Shown piece by piece: positions 18,204 through 26,106 of a DNA stretch of 64,000 nt. The notes under the pieces are model-generated. The model did not search any database, had not been told where the DNA came from, and saw only the letters and a list, made by a program, of their open reading frames with translations. How positions within the stretch are numbered: position 1 is the stretch's first letter; each line of letters starts with the position of its first letter. A program made the translations under genes and the position numbers. Location: the NCBI RefSeq assembly GCF_006542355.1, contig NZ_CP038141.1:339501-403500 (forward strand), given 5' to 3'. Source of the DNA: Swingsia samuiensis. GTDB lineage: Bacteria; Pseudomonadota; Alphaproteobacteria; Acetobacterales; Acetobacteraceae.

Positions 18204-18689
18204 TTACTCCGCTCCAGCTTCTTCACGAACATCATCATGTTCGCTACGTGCACGATATTCTTCACGGTCATCACCGCCACCGCGACGACCACCACGACCG
18301 CTCTCAAAACGACCAGAAGGCTTAGAACCACCACGGCCGCCACTGCTGCGCTCACCACGATCATCATTCTTACGAGAAAGAATCGGTGAAGGTGTTTCGT
18401 CAATTTCATCAACGCGCAAAGTTAAAACGCGTAGAACGTCTTCATTCAGACCAAGCTGACGTTCCATTTCACGAAGCGTATCAGGTGTGCAATCAATTCC
18501 GAGAAGAACATAATGTCCTTTACGGTTTTTCTTGATGCGATACGCCAAAGAACGTAGACCCCAGAATTCACGCTTCTGGATGGATCCACCGTTTTCTGTC
18601 AGCAAAGTGTTGATGGTCTCAACCAAAGCTTCAACCTGAGCTTGGGATACATCATTACGTGCAATCAGCACGCTTTCATAAAGTGGCAT
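18204..18689 (-). CDS. rpsF: 30S ribosomal protein S6 with long glycine/arginine-rich tail
   Basis: A 161-residue S6. The first about 100 residues are the ordinary ferredoxin-like fold ([49 protein letters not shown]). The rest is a low-complexity tail with repeated RGG/GGR units alternating with Asp and Glu. S6 C-terminal tails are known to vary (E. coli adds glutamates), but an RGG-like tail of some 50 residues is notable. It is the first gene of rpsF-rpsR-rplI. In many bacteria the S6:S18 pair represses its own mRNA; a CCG lies in the short hairpin just before the ribosome binding site, but I cannot confirm that motif. Confidence 0.95.
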   Translation of the reverse strand: MPLYESVLIARNDVSQAQVEALVETINTLLTENGGSIQKREFWGLRSLAYRIKKNRKGHYVLLGIDCTPDTLREMERQLGLNEDVLRVLTLRVDEIDETPSPILSRKNDDRGERSSGGRGGSKPSGRFESGRGGRRGGGDDREEYRARSEHDDVREEAGAE

Positions 18690-18838
18690 GTAAACTCCCT
18701 TCGGATAAGGTCAACCCAATCTATCTGCAACCCATGCTGCACATAGCGCCCTTTTGAAAAGGCATTAGGTATAGCTGGCACGACGCCACATCGCCCCAGC
18801 AGGGAAAGGCTTGGATTAATCATGCATAGAAGAGGAAA

Positions 18839-19429
18839 TCAAGTGGAAATTATTTTCTGACGCAATTCCTCTGTAATATACTCATCCGACACATTCCAAA
18901 CTTCCGGGATTACAGCTGTCTGGACAAAACCAGCTCGTCGATAATTCCTCAGAGCATGAGGATGATCCAAGGTAGAAGTATTAACCCTCAATCTCCAATT
19001 AGCATCCTCAAAAGTCTCTCTAATCGCGTGATTCAGTAAGGCCTTTCCGAGCCCTTGGCCAATCGCTTCTGGAACAAGGCCAAAATATGCTAAGTGTGCA
19101 TCTGCATGTTTACGCATGTCCAATTCATAGAAACCGATTTCTTTCCCTTCAGGATTTTTTAACACCATAAAAAAAACAGAGGGGTCACTCAAAATATCTT
19201 TTAAAAGACGGTCCGGCATAGGCCGGCGCATCCACCAGCCATAATTCTCTCCAATCTTTTCATAAAGAGAACGATAAAGCGGTAAAGCACACGAAAAAAA
19301 ACGTGTAACTGAATAGCCTTCTGGCAACCAGACCGGTTCAACCAATGCATCTCGCGTCATCTCGAGAAAGGTCACATTCACCTTAATCTCTGTGAATGAG
19401 CCTTTTGGTATTAACCAATCTGGAAGCAT
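18839..19429 (-). CDS. GNAT family N-acetyltransferase
   Basis: A 196-residue protein with a GNAT fold. The acetyl-CoA-binding stretch VPEAIGQGLGKALLNHAI (Q/RxxGxG/A type) lies near residue 130, preceded by the core strand HLAYFGLV and followed by NTSTLDHPHALRNYRRAGF, typical of this group. The substrate is unknown. The gene follows rpoD after nine bases, on the same strand, and is probably read through from it. Confidence 0.85.
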   Translation of the reverse strand: MLPDWLIPKGSFTEIKVNVTFLEMTRDALVEPVWLPEGYSVTRFFSCALPLYRSLYEKIGENYGWWMRRPMPDRLLKDILSDPSVFFMVLKNPEGKEIGFYELDMRKHADAHLAYFGLVPEAIGQGLGKALLNHAIRETFEDANWRLRVNTSTLDHPHALRNYRRAGFVQTAVIPEVWNVSDEYITEELRQKIIST

Positions 19430-19438
19430 AATCAGATA

Positions 19439-21391
19439 TTAATTATCATCCAAGAATGAACGGAGCTTACGACTACGGCTTGGATGCTTCAACTTACGCA
19501 ACGCTTTTGCTTCAATTTGTCTAATACGCTCACGGGTCACGTTAAACTGCTGCCCAACTTCTTCCAAAGTATGATCTGTATTCATACCAATACCAAAACG
19601 CATACGAAGCACACGCTCTTCACGCGGCGTCAGCGAGGCAAGAACACGTGTTGTCGCCTCACGCAAATTGGTCTGAATAGCAGCATCAAGCGGGATAATT
19701 GCCGTTTTATCCTCAATGAAATCACCTAAGTGACTATCTTCTTCATCACCAATTGGCGTTTCAAGAGAGACTGGCTCTTTTGCAATCTTAAGAACTTTAC
19801 GAACCTTCTCCAAAGGCATGCCCAATTTCTCGGCCAATTCTTCGGGTGCAGGTTCACGTCCAATTTCATGCAACATCTGACGAGATGTACGAACCAATTT
19901 GTTAATTGTTTCAATCATATGAACTGGAATACGAATAGTCTTCGCTTGATCAGCAATAGAGCGTGTAATCGCCTGCCTGATCCACCATGTTGCATAGGTT
20001 GAGAACTTATAACCACGGCGATATTCAAACTTATCAACCGCTTTCATCAGGCCAATATTACCTTCTTGAATCAAATCCAAGAACTGTAATCCACGATTGG
20101 TATATTTCTTTGCAATCGAAATAACCAAACGTAGGTTCGCCTCAATCATCTCTTTTTTGGCACGCGTAGAATCACGCTCACCACGCGAAATTGTCGTATA
20201 AACACGACGGAATTCGCCCACTGGCAAACCTGTCTCATGCGAAAGAACCGCTAATTCAGAACGGAGCTTACGGAGATTATCAAGATACTTTGTAGTAAGC
20301 GTCTTCCAACCTTTACCGGGCAACTTAACAATATAGTCAATCCAGTTAGGGTCCATTTCATGACCGCGATACTTCATCAAGAAGTCATCACGGGAAATTT
20401 TGCACCCTTCTGCCAGACGCAACATACGCCCTTCAATGGCATTCAACCGCTGCACATGGATCTTAATTTGAGCGACAAGCTCTTCAATTCGATTATTATG
20501 AAGATGAACCTGCTCAACAAGGCTAACGAGTTCACCCCGGAGTTCTTCATATACACGTTCAGACGTATTGGTTGCTTCTTTACCTGCTGCCAGAGCTTCA
20601 AGCCTTTTAACCTGTAGATCACGCAATTTATGGTAAAGTGGTTCAATCGCTTCAAAACGTGCTAAAATTTCTGGTTTTAGCTTCTCTTCCAAAGCAGACA
20701 AAGAGAGACCACTTCCTTCTTGTGGTTCCCCATCGCCATCTGCATCTTCTGCCTCATCGTCAGAATCATCATCAGAGTCGAGGTCTGCTTCCGCCTCCTC
20801 ACCTTCTGGGCCGGGTTCATCTCCTTGGCTTGCTTCAAGGTCTACAATATCCCGCAAAAGCATCTCACCATCTTTGAGACGCTCATACCAAGAAATAATA
20901 GCACGAATTGTAAATGGGCTCTCACAAAGCCCACCAATCATTTCATTTCGACCGGCCTCAATACGTTTGGCAATCGCAATTTCACCTTCACGGGAAAGAA
21001 GCTCAACAGCCCCCATTTCCCGCAGATACATACGAACAGGATCATCCGTGCGGCTTGCGGCCTCGGCATCCACATTTCCGCCTTGAGGCTCATCACTCTC
21101 TTCGTCGGAGTTCTCTTTATTGTTCTGAGCAGTCTCACCGTCGTCCTGATCTTCATTATCCAAAACCTGGATACCCATCTCAGACAGAACGGCCATAACA
21201 TCTTCAATCTGTTCAGAAGACATCTGGTCTTGTGGGAGAACCGCATTCAGCTCGTCAAACGTAATATGCCCACGTTCACGGCCTTTAGCGATCAGCCGCT
21301 TAACGGCAGCGGATTGCGTATCGAGAGAGGCGACATCTCCTTCTTGTTCCTGCGCGTTCCGTTCCGTACCAGAAGCTGTTTTCGTCGCCAT
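19439..21391 (-). CDS. rpoD: primary RNA polymerase sigma factor (sigma-70)
   Basis: A 650-residue group 1 sigma factor. I start at 21391 (MATKTASG), with GGAGAG seven bases upstream, rather than at an in-frame ATG 69 bases earlier. Region 1.1 lies in about residues 20-90, region 1.2 at [11 protein letters not shown], an acidic non-conserved segment (Asp/Glu run, about 190-225) as in alphaproteobacterial RpoD, region 2 with the -10 recognition and melting helices at [18 protein letters not shown], and region 4 with the -35 helix at [20 protein letters not shown]. It directs most housekeeping transcription. It follows dnaG by 140 bases, in which a possible structured leader lies. Confidence 0.97.
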   Translation of the reverse strand: MATKTASGTERNAQEQEGDVASLDTQSAAVKRLIAKGRERGHITFDELNAVLPQDQMSSEQIEDVMAVLSEMGIQVLDNEDQDDGETAQNNKENSDEESDEPQGGNVDAEAASRTDDPVRMYLREMGAVELLSREGEIAIAKRIEAGRNEMIGGLCESPFTIRAIISWYERLKDGEMLLRDIVDLEASQGDEPGPEGEEAEADLDSDDDSDDEAEDADGDGEPQEGSGLSLSALEEKLKPEILARFEAIEPLYHKLRDLQVKRLEALAAGKEATNTSERVYEELRGELVSLVEQVHLHNNRIEELVAQIKIHVQRLNAIEGRMLRLAEGCKISRDDFLMKYRGHEMDPNWIDYIVKLPGKGWKTLTTKYLDNLRKLRSELAVLSHETGLPVGEFRRVYTTISRGERDSTRAKKEMIEANLRLVISIAKKYTNRGLQFLDLIQEGNIGLMKAVDKFEYRRGYKFSTYATWWIRQAITRSIADQAKTIRIPVHMIETINKLVRTSRQMLHEIGREPAPEELAEKLGMPLEKVRKVLKIAKEPVSLETPIGDEEDSHLGDFIEDKTAIIPLDAAIQTNLREATTRVLASLTPREERVLRMRFGIGMNTDHTLEEVGQQFNVTRERIRQIEAKALRKLKHPSRSRKLRSFLDDN

Positions 21392-21427
21392 TCGTCTCTC
21401 CGTCAACTCAGCCGAAAGCAAGCAACT

Positions 21428-21480
21428 CGGCAGCGTTGCAGGTGGTCGATCCTGCTTCAAAAGTCAAGACTTTGCTGCCG
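21428..21480 (-). promoter_or_regulatory. possible structured RNA leader of rpoD (three-way junction)
   Basis: Read on the minus strand, a 7-base-pair stem (CGGCAGC at 21480-21474 with GCTGCCG at 21434-21428) encloses two hairpins: AAAGTC/GACTTT (21473-21468 with 21465-21460) and GCAGG/CCTGC (21455-21451 with 21442-21438). The first hairpin abuts the outer stem, with linkers of 0, 4 and 3 bases. It ends 36 bases before the rpoD ATG. A further hairpin (CGAAG/CTTCG, 21495-21479) lies just 5'. All pairings are read from the sequence; that it folds or regulates is inference. It does not carry hammerhead core bases. Confidence 0.4.
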
Positions 21481-21531
21481 AAGAATACTACTTCGTAAAA
21501 AAATAATTCATTCCTAATCCGGGAAGTGCCC

Positions 21532-23352
21532 TTATATGGACTCTCCACGCCGCAAAGCTTCCAACACGCGCATCCGCGCTAACAAGCTTTCCGGAAAGGA
21601 GGATTCTACCCCATGATCTTCCGTGTACGCCTTCATGATTGCCGATTGTATATCGTTGGTCACTTCCTGCTCAAAATTACGAAAATTTACAAGCCCATAA
21701 AAATGCCACCAACTCTCTGAAACCTCAACGCTTAATACATCATCTCGGTTCTCGCTTTTCTCAATATCTCTCGGTAAAAATTTTTCGACCAGTGCTTGAG
21801 CCTCTGCGTATACTCCTTGTTTTTCCAACCATTCCCTACAATTTTCATGCGTTAAAGACTGGTTTTGATAAACCCAATCCAAAAACACTCCCCGAAGATG
21901 GTCCAAATCTTTAGGCAGATTTAAAGCCGTATAAGCCTGCTCAACATCAGGAAAAATATTAGGGTGTTGCAAAAGCAGCGCAGTAAGAATTCTCAGCCTT
22001 TTGTCAGCCCCTGCTTCAATATGCAAAGTTTTAGGAGCATCTAGGCCACTATATGAGCGTGACATTTGAGGAGAGCCATTCTTTGCTTTCCATTTTTTTC
22101 GATACCGCTCAAAAAACATATCCAGCAAAGAGCTACGATATTCCCCAGCCAATGAACGGTCAGGGACCATCTTAGATAATGAGATCAATTTATCCCGTAG
22201 AGCCGCCCTTTGTTCTGGAGTTGGATCAATCATTCCCGCCGTAACAAGCGCAAACAACTCTGAAACCAATGTTGTCGAATGAGCCAGCGCATCACGCATC
22301 GCCTCAACACCCCGTGTCCTAATCAGACTGTCAGGATCGTCTTTGGGATCTAAGCGGCAAAATCTTAACGTTCGCCCCGAAGACAACAATGGAAGTGCAA
22401 CCTCGCATGTCCGCAAGGCAGCTCTTGCACCGGCGGCATCTCCATCCAGACACATGATGGGTGATGGGGACATACGCCACATCAGTTCTAGCTGTTCACT
22501 CCCCAGCGCCGTCCCTAAAGGTGCAACTCCGCCCTTAATCCCAGCCTGATCAAGAGCAATAACATCCATATACCCTTCAACAACAACGAGTTCAGCCCCA
22601 TTATGAACGGCTTCACGCGCTAAATCGAGGTTGAACAACGTCCTGCGTTTGGAGAATAGAAGCGTTTCTGGGCCATTAAGGTATTTAGGTTGCCCACCCC
22701 ATAAAGTACGAGCGCCAAAAGAAATCAACCGCCCTCGACGGTCTCTAATCGGGAAGGTAACCCGATTAAAAAAGAGCTCTCCCTTAGGGTTTCCATTTTC
22801 ATCAACACGCATCAAACCTGCACGCACCAACATCTCAGGCGTGACATTATGCGTTCGCATTTCTTCTACTAAGGAGCGGCCATCTCCTGACCATCCCAAC
22901 CCAAAACGTTCAATCGTTTCGTCCGTTAGCCCTCGCCGACGCAAATACGCCAATCCATCTTGCCCTTCATTTCTAAAAAGGCGCCGGCGATAACTGGCCT
23001 GCACCAACATAAGGACATCGGTTAACGATTTTACTTCGTTCGCTTTTTCTGCACTTTTAGGATCTTGCTTAGGAACCTCAAGCCCGGCCTCTCCAGCCAA
23101 ACTCTCAACAGCCTCCAAAAAACTCCGACCTTCACTTTGCATCACATAGGAAATCGCATCCCCATGCGCCCCACATCCAAAGCAATGGAAATGATCATCA
23201 TAGATATAAAATGAAGGAGTTTTTTCCCCATGAAAGGGGCAGCATATTTTCCAATTACGCCCAGACCGAACCAGCTTATTACGCCGCCCAATCAAAGACG
23301 TTAATGGCGTCCGATTACGAAGTTCATCCAAAAATGCAGAATCAAACGCCAT
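21532..23352 (-). CDS. dnaG: DNA primase
   Basis: A 606-residue bacterial primase. The N-terminal CHC2 zinc finger uses Cys38-x2-His41 and Cys57-x2-Cys60. The TOPRIM catalytic core holds VVVEGYMDVIAL and CLDGDAAGARAA, and the C-terminal about 150 residues form the DnaB-interacting part. It makes RNA primers at the replication fork. The gene lies between a DUF805 gene and rpoD, the alphaproteobacterial form of the macromolecular synthesis locus, without rpsU. Confidence 0.97.
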   Translation of the reverse strand: MAFDSAFLDELRNRTPLTSLIGRRNKLVRSGRNWKICCPFHGEKTPSFYIYDDHFHCFGCGAHGDAISYVMQSEGRSFLEAVESLAGEAGLEVPKQDPKSAEKANEVKSLTDVLMLVQASYRRRLFRNEGQDGLAYLRRRGLTDETIERFGLGWSGDGRSLVEEMRTHNVTPEMLVRAGLMRVDENGNPKGELFFNRVTFPIRDRRGRLISFGARTLWGGQPKYLNGPETLLFSKRRTLFNLDLAREAVHNGAELVVVEGYMDVIALDQAGIKGGVAPLGTALGSEQLELMWRMSPSPIMCLDGDAAGARAALRTCEVALPLLSSGRTLRFCRLDPKDDPDSLIRTRGVEAMRDALAHSTTLVSELFALVTAGMIDPTPEQRAALRDKLISLSKMVPDRSLAGEYRSSLLDMFFERYRKKWKAKNGSPQMSRSYSGLDAPKTLHIEAGADKRLRILTALLLQHPNIFPDVEQAYTALNLPKDLDHLRGVFLDWVYQNQSLTHENCREWLEKQGVYAEAQALVEKFLPRDIEKSENRDDVLSVEVSESWWHFYGLVNFRNFEQEVTNDIQSAIMKAYTEDHGVESSFPESLLARMRVLEALRRGESI

Positions 23353-23429
23353 AGAAATTATATAATCTTATCCAACAAAGGTCATCTGTTCGTATAGATA
23401 ATACCTTACCTGTTAAGATAAAGCCTACA

Positions 23430-23969
23430 TTATTTTATGTTATTTAACTGATTGGCTGGTGAACCCCATTTATTATCACGCGGCTCTGATTTTCGAGCCA
23501 TTATCAAAGCCCATACAACTCCTGCAACATACATTAGAAGCTCACCTACCAATTGGATTACTACCGCAGACAAAGAGCCATCTAATTGTTCGTGCGTACC
23601 GTGCGCCGCAAGAACAACTCCCACAACCATTGCCAAGAAAGTTATAAAATTAACAAACATAAACGCCAGTAACCACCAGCCTGAGAAGCCGCAATCATGT
23701 AATCGCTTAATCGTCAAAGCAAAAGAAGGGAAACCTATAAGTATAGCACAAACCAATACTACCACCCCACCAATTAAAGGAATAGCATAGGAAGAGTTAG
23801 GTGCATCATGTAAAGAAGATAGAAGAAAAAAAAACCCTCCTATCATAGCCAACGGTAATATCAAGATATATTGATATAGAGCAAAAAGCCAGAATTCTGC
23901 GCGACTAGCTCGCCCTTTAAATTTAAAGGCATTTTTATACCCACTTTTCACAGCCTCTATAAAACCCAT
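23430..23969 (-). CDS. DUF805 family membrane protein
   Basis: A 179-residue protein from the ATG at 23969, which has GGAG eight bases upstream. The N-terminus FIEAVKSGYKNAFKFKGRASRAEFW is the DUF805 signature (a short soluble stretch with the RASRAEFW motif), followed by four hydrophobic helices and the KRLHDCGFSGWW motif between helices. The function of the family is not known; members sit in the inner membrane. It stands between yqeY and dnaG, separated from yqeY by a strong terminator, so it likely has its own promoter. Confidence 0.85.
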   Translation of the reverse strand: MGFIEAVKSGYKNAFKFKGRASRAEFWLFALYQYILILPLAMIGGFFFLLSSLHDAPNSSYAIPLIGGVVVLVCAILIGFPSFALTIKRLHDCGFSGWWLLAFMFVNFITFLAMVVGVVLAAHGTHEQLDGSLSAVVIQLVGELLMYVAGVVWALIMARKSEPRDNKWGSPANQLNNIK

Positions 23970-23991
23970 TTTACGCACTCCATTTAGCATC

Positions 23992-24028
23992 AAAAAAAAT
24001 CGCCCTTCTCTAAAAAGAACGGGCGATT
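23992..24028 (-). terminator. intrinsic terminator after yqeY
   Basis: On the minus strand AATCGCCC pairs with GGGCGATT, extended by TTCT-type pairs, and is followed by eight T (23999-23992). It lies 36 bases past the yqeY stop and 22 bases before the DUF805 start. Confidence 0.85.
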
Positions 24029-24064
24029 ATTTACCATGCGAAATAGTATATAAATATTCCTAAA

Positions 24065-24517
24065 TCAAGCAAGTTTAGCCTTAACCAAACTACTTGCCTT
24101 AGCTGGATCTAAATCTGTACCAAAGCGTTCTTTTAACTCCGCCATTATTTTACCCATGTCTTTCATACTTTCAGCCCCGACTTTGATAACAGCTTCATCT
24201 ATAGCGGACTTCAAAGTATTCTCATCCAACTCGGGCGGCAGATAGGACTGAATAGTCGCAATCTCCCCCTCTTCTTTTTCCGCTAACTCAGGGCGATCAC
24301 CTTTCCGATACAACTCTGCGGATTCTTTACGTGACTTAATCATTGAGCGAAGCGTTGAGATAATGTCCGCCTCACTCACTTCCCCTGTCTTTGCACGAGC
24401 TGCAACTTCAAGGTCTTTAAGCTTTGCCGTTATCCCACGGATCTGAGCTACTTTCTCAGATTGACCCGCCTTCATTGCAATTTTTAAATCATCCATAATC
24501 TTTGTACGAAGTGACAT
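24065..24517 (-). CDS. yqeY: GatB/YqeY domain protein
   Basis: A 150-residue YqeY-like protein starting at the ATG at 24517 (MSLRTKIMDDLKIAMKAG), nine bases after a GGAG. Family marks are KAGQSEKVAQIRGI, RKESAELYRKGDRPELAEKEEGEIA and the C-terminal helical domain with MGKIMAELKERF, similar to the tail of GatB that binds tRNA. Its exact role is not known; it is often found next to dnaG-rpoD in alphaproteobacteria, where rpsU stands in gammaproteobacteria. It is divergent from carA across a 224-base region that holds two palindromes. Confidence 0.9.
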   Translation of the reverse strand: MSLRTKIMDDLKIAMKAGQSEKVAQIRGITAKLKDLEVAARAKTGEVSEADIISTLRSMIKSRKESAELYRKGDRPELAEKEEGEIATIQSYLPPELDENTLKSAIDEAVIKVGAESMKDMGKIMAELKERFGTDLDPAKASSLVKAKLA

Positions 24518-24616
24518 TTTTCTCGCTCCCATTCTTTTCGTCAGAGGTATAGTATGTATCTCTTTGCGCTACTTAACCAAACTGAATCATGCTTATTATA
24601 GATTACTTACCTAAAT

Positions 24617-24633
24617 TGGGAAAATTTTTCCCA
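24617..24633. promoter_or_regulatory. palindrome upstream of carA, copy 1
   Basis: TGGGAAAATTTTTCCCA is a 17-base palindrome with one central base. It lies 125 bases before the first carA ATG, in the region shared with divergent yqeY. A related copy lies 48 bases further on (13 of 17 bases identical). The pair looks like operator sites; the binding protein is unknown, with the HTH domain of the CarA fusion an obvious candidate. Confidence 0.5.
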
Positions 24634-24664
24634 CCTCAAAACAGGTCGTTGATCAAAATATTTT

Positions 24665-24681
24665 TCGGAAAAAACTTCCCA
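24665..24681. promoter_or_regulatory. palindrome upstream of carA, copy 2
   Basis: TCGGAAAAAACTTCCCA keeps the outer GGAA and TTCC arms of copy 1 at the same spacing, in the same orientation. It ends nine bases before a putative -35 box, so a bound protein could contact RNA polymerase or block it. Confidence 0.45.
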
Positions 24682-24689
24682 ATCCATCC

Positions 24690-24718
24690 TTGATCGCCTA
24701 CATTAAGCACCATACTGA
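24690..24718 (+). promoter_or_regulatory. putative carA promoter
   Basis: TTGATC (24690-24695), a 17-base spacer and TACTGA (24713-24718). The -35 box is good and the -10 box weak, as suits a promoter that needs an activator. Transcription would start about 17 bases before the ATG at 24742, whose ribosome binding site AAGGA is at 24728-24732. Confidence 0.35.
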
Positions 24719-24741
24719 ACATTGGCCAAGGACCGGCAATT

Positions 24742-26103
24742 ATGGATATTGACGGAATTATTGAAAAAGCCGGAGGAGCTGAAGAAATTGCAGCTCTAAC
24801 CGGGGTGGGCTTAGAAGCCGTCCGAAAATGGCGACAATCCAAAGCGATTCCCACAAAACACTGGCCAGCTCTTCTCCATGTTCCCGGTATCACTGTTCAA
24901 GATCTTACTGATATTGAAACCTTGCAAGAAAGAGAGACAAATATGTCCACCCCTTGCCCTTCAGGCGCAACAGCTGCCCTTATTCTTGCAGATGGCACAG
25001 TCCTTTGGGGGCGAGGCTTTGGCGCCCATACAGAAGCAGCCATCGGGGAACTCTGTTTCTCTACAGGCATGACCGGATATCAGGAAACCCTTACAGACCC
25101 ATCTTTCGCAGGCCAAATCGTAACGTTCACATTTCCCCATATTGGAAATGTAGGCACCAATGCAGATGATAATGAAGCCCCTCAGATGGCTGCATTAGGA
25201 GCCGTTGTTAAAGAAGATATTACAACCCCAGCCAACTGGCGCTCTCACGAGGCATTTAATACGTGGCTTGAACGCCATAACCGCACTGGTATTTGTGGTG
25301 TTGACACCCGCGCAATTACACGTTCACTCCGAGATAAAGGCCCACAAACAGGCCTTCTTACCTACCCTAAAAATGGCCAAATCGATATTGAGCCCCTTCT
25401 AAACCGTTGCCGTCAGTGGCCGGGTCTAGAAGGAATGGACCTCGCCAAAGAGGTTACGCGCCCCAAAAGAACATGGACCGAAGGCATTTGGCAAAACCCG
25501 CGCCCAGAACGCACCGAAAATCGCCGCCGTGTTGTCGCACTCGACTATGGCGCGAAAGATAATATTTTGCGCTGCCTTGTATCCGCCGGTTGTGATGTAG
25601 AGGTTCTTCCCGCCACATCTACAGGCGAAGAAATCCTTGCTCTCAAACCTGAAGGCGTCTTTCTCTCTAATGGCCCGGGCGACCCTGCAGCAACGGCTGT
25701 CTATGCTGTACCTGCAATCCAAAAAGTTCTTGATGCGAACGTTCCTGTTTTTGGAATATGCCTTGGACACCAGCTTCTTGCCCAAGCTCTTGGTGGCAAA
25801 ACCTATAAGCTTGAAAAAGGTCATCGTGGAGCGAACCAGCCCGTAAAAGACCTGACCACAGGCCGAGTTGAAATCACAAGCCAAAACCACGGCTTTGCCG
25901 TTGACGAGAAATCTTTACCCTCAGATGTAAAAGTTACGCATATCAGCCTTTTTGATGGGTCCAACGAAGGAATTGCTTCCACCACGAAAGAAGCTTTCTC
26001 TGTTCAATATCACCCAGAGGCCAGCCCCGGCCCTTCAGATAGCTTTTATCTTTTTGAACGCTTTGTCGCGATCATGGATCGCCGCGCTAACGCAGGAGCT
26101 TGA
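24742..26103 (+). CDS. carA: carbamoyl-phosphate synthase small subunit with N-terminal helix-turn-helix domain
   Basis: A 453-residue open frame. Residues 68-453 are a complete CarA: the N-terminal swivelling domain and a class I glutamine amidotransferase with the nucleophile in PVFGICLGHQLLA and the His-Glu pair in QYHPEASPGP. It supplies ammonia from glutamine to CarB for arginine and pyrimidine synthesis. Residues 1-67 form a Cro/YdaS-like helix-turn-helix (GGAEEIAALTGVGLEAVRKW, then IPTKHW), in frame with no stop. An ATG at 24943 (MSTPCPSG) with a modest AGAGAG could start a CarA-only form, so both forms may be made. The first ATG has the better ribosome binding site (AAGGA). I recall a named domain (carph-isopro) for such N-terminal extensions but could not check it. 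Confidence 0.9.
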   Translation: MDIDGIIEKAGGAEEIAALTGVGLEAVRKWRQSKAIPTKHWPALLHVPGITVQDLTDIETLQERETNMSTPCPSGATAALILADGTVLWGRGFGAHTEAAIGELCFSTGMTGYQETLTDPSFAGQIVTFTFPHIGNVGTNADDNEAPQMAALGAVVKEDITTPANWRSHEAFNTWLERHNRTGICGVDTRAITRSLRDKGPQTGLLTYPKNGQIDIEPLLNRCRQWPGLEGMDLAKEVTRPKRTWTEGIWQNPRPERTENRRRVVALDYGAKDNILRCLVSAGCDVEVLPATSTGEEILALKPEGVFLSNGPGDPAATAVYAVPAIQKVLDANVPVFGICLGHQLLAQALGGKTYKLEKGHRGANQPVKDLTTGRVEITSQNHGFAVDEKSLPSDVKVTHISLFDGSNEGIASTTKEAFSVQYHPEASPGPSDSFYLFERFVAIMDRRANAGA

Positions 26104-26106
26104 ACC

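Noticed and set aside
18690-18838. S6:S18-binding leader motif before rpsF
   Set aside because: A CCG and a short hairpin lie near the ribosome binding site, but I could not align the rest of the motif, so I did not list it as a feature.
21428-21480. Hammerhead ribozyme in the rpoD leader
   Set aside because: The three-way shape is suggestive, but the core CUGANGA and GAAA strands are absent and linkers are too short.
20720-21517. 265-codon plus-strand open frame opposite rpoD
   Set aside because: It is the complement of a clearly conserved sigma factor gene, has no family resemblance and a composition typical of antisense frames.
23360-23420. Possible fold in the DUF805-dnaG gap (AAGGT/ACCTT around ATCT/AGAT)
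   Set aside because: Short AT-rich stems with long loops; expected by chance in such sequence.
25426-25890. 154-codon minus-strand open frame opposite carA
   Set aside because: Complement of the CarA amidotransferase domain; no recognisable protein features.
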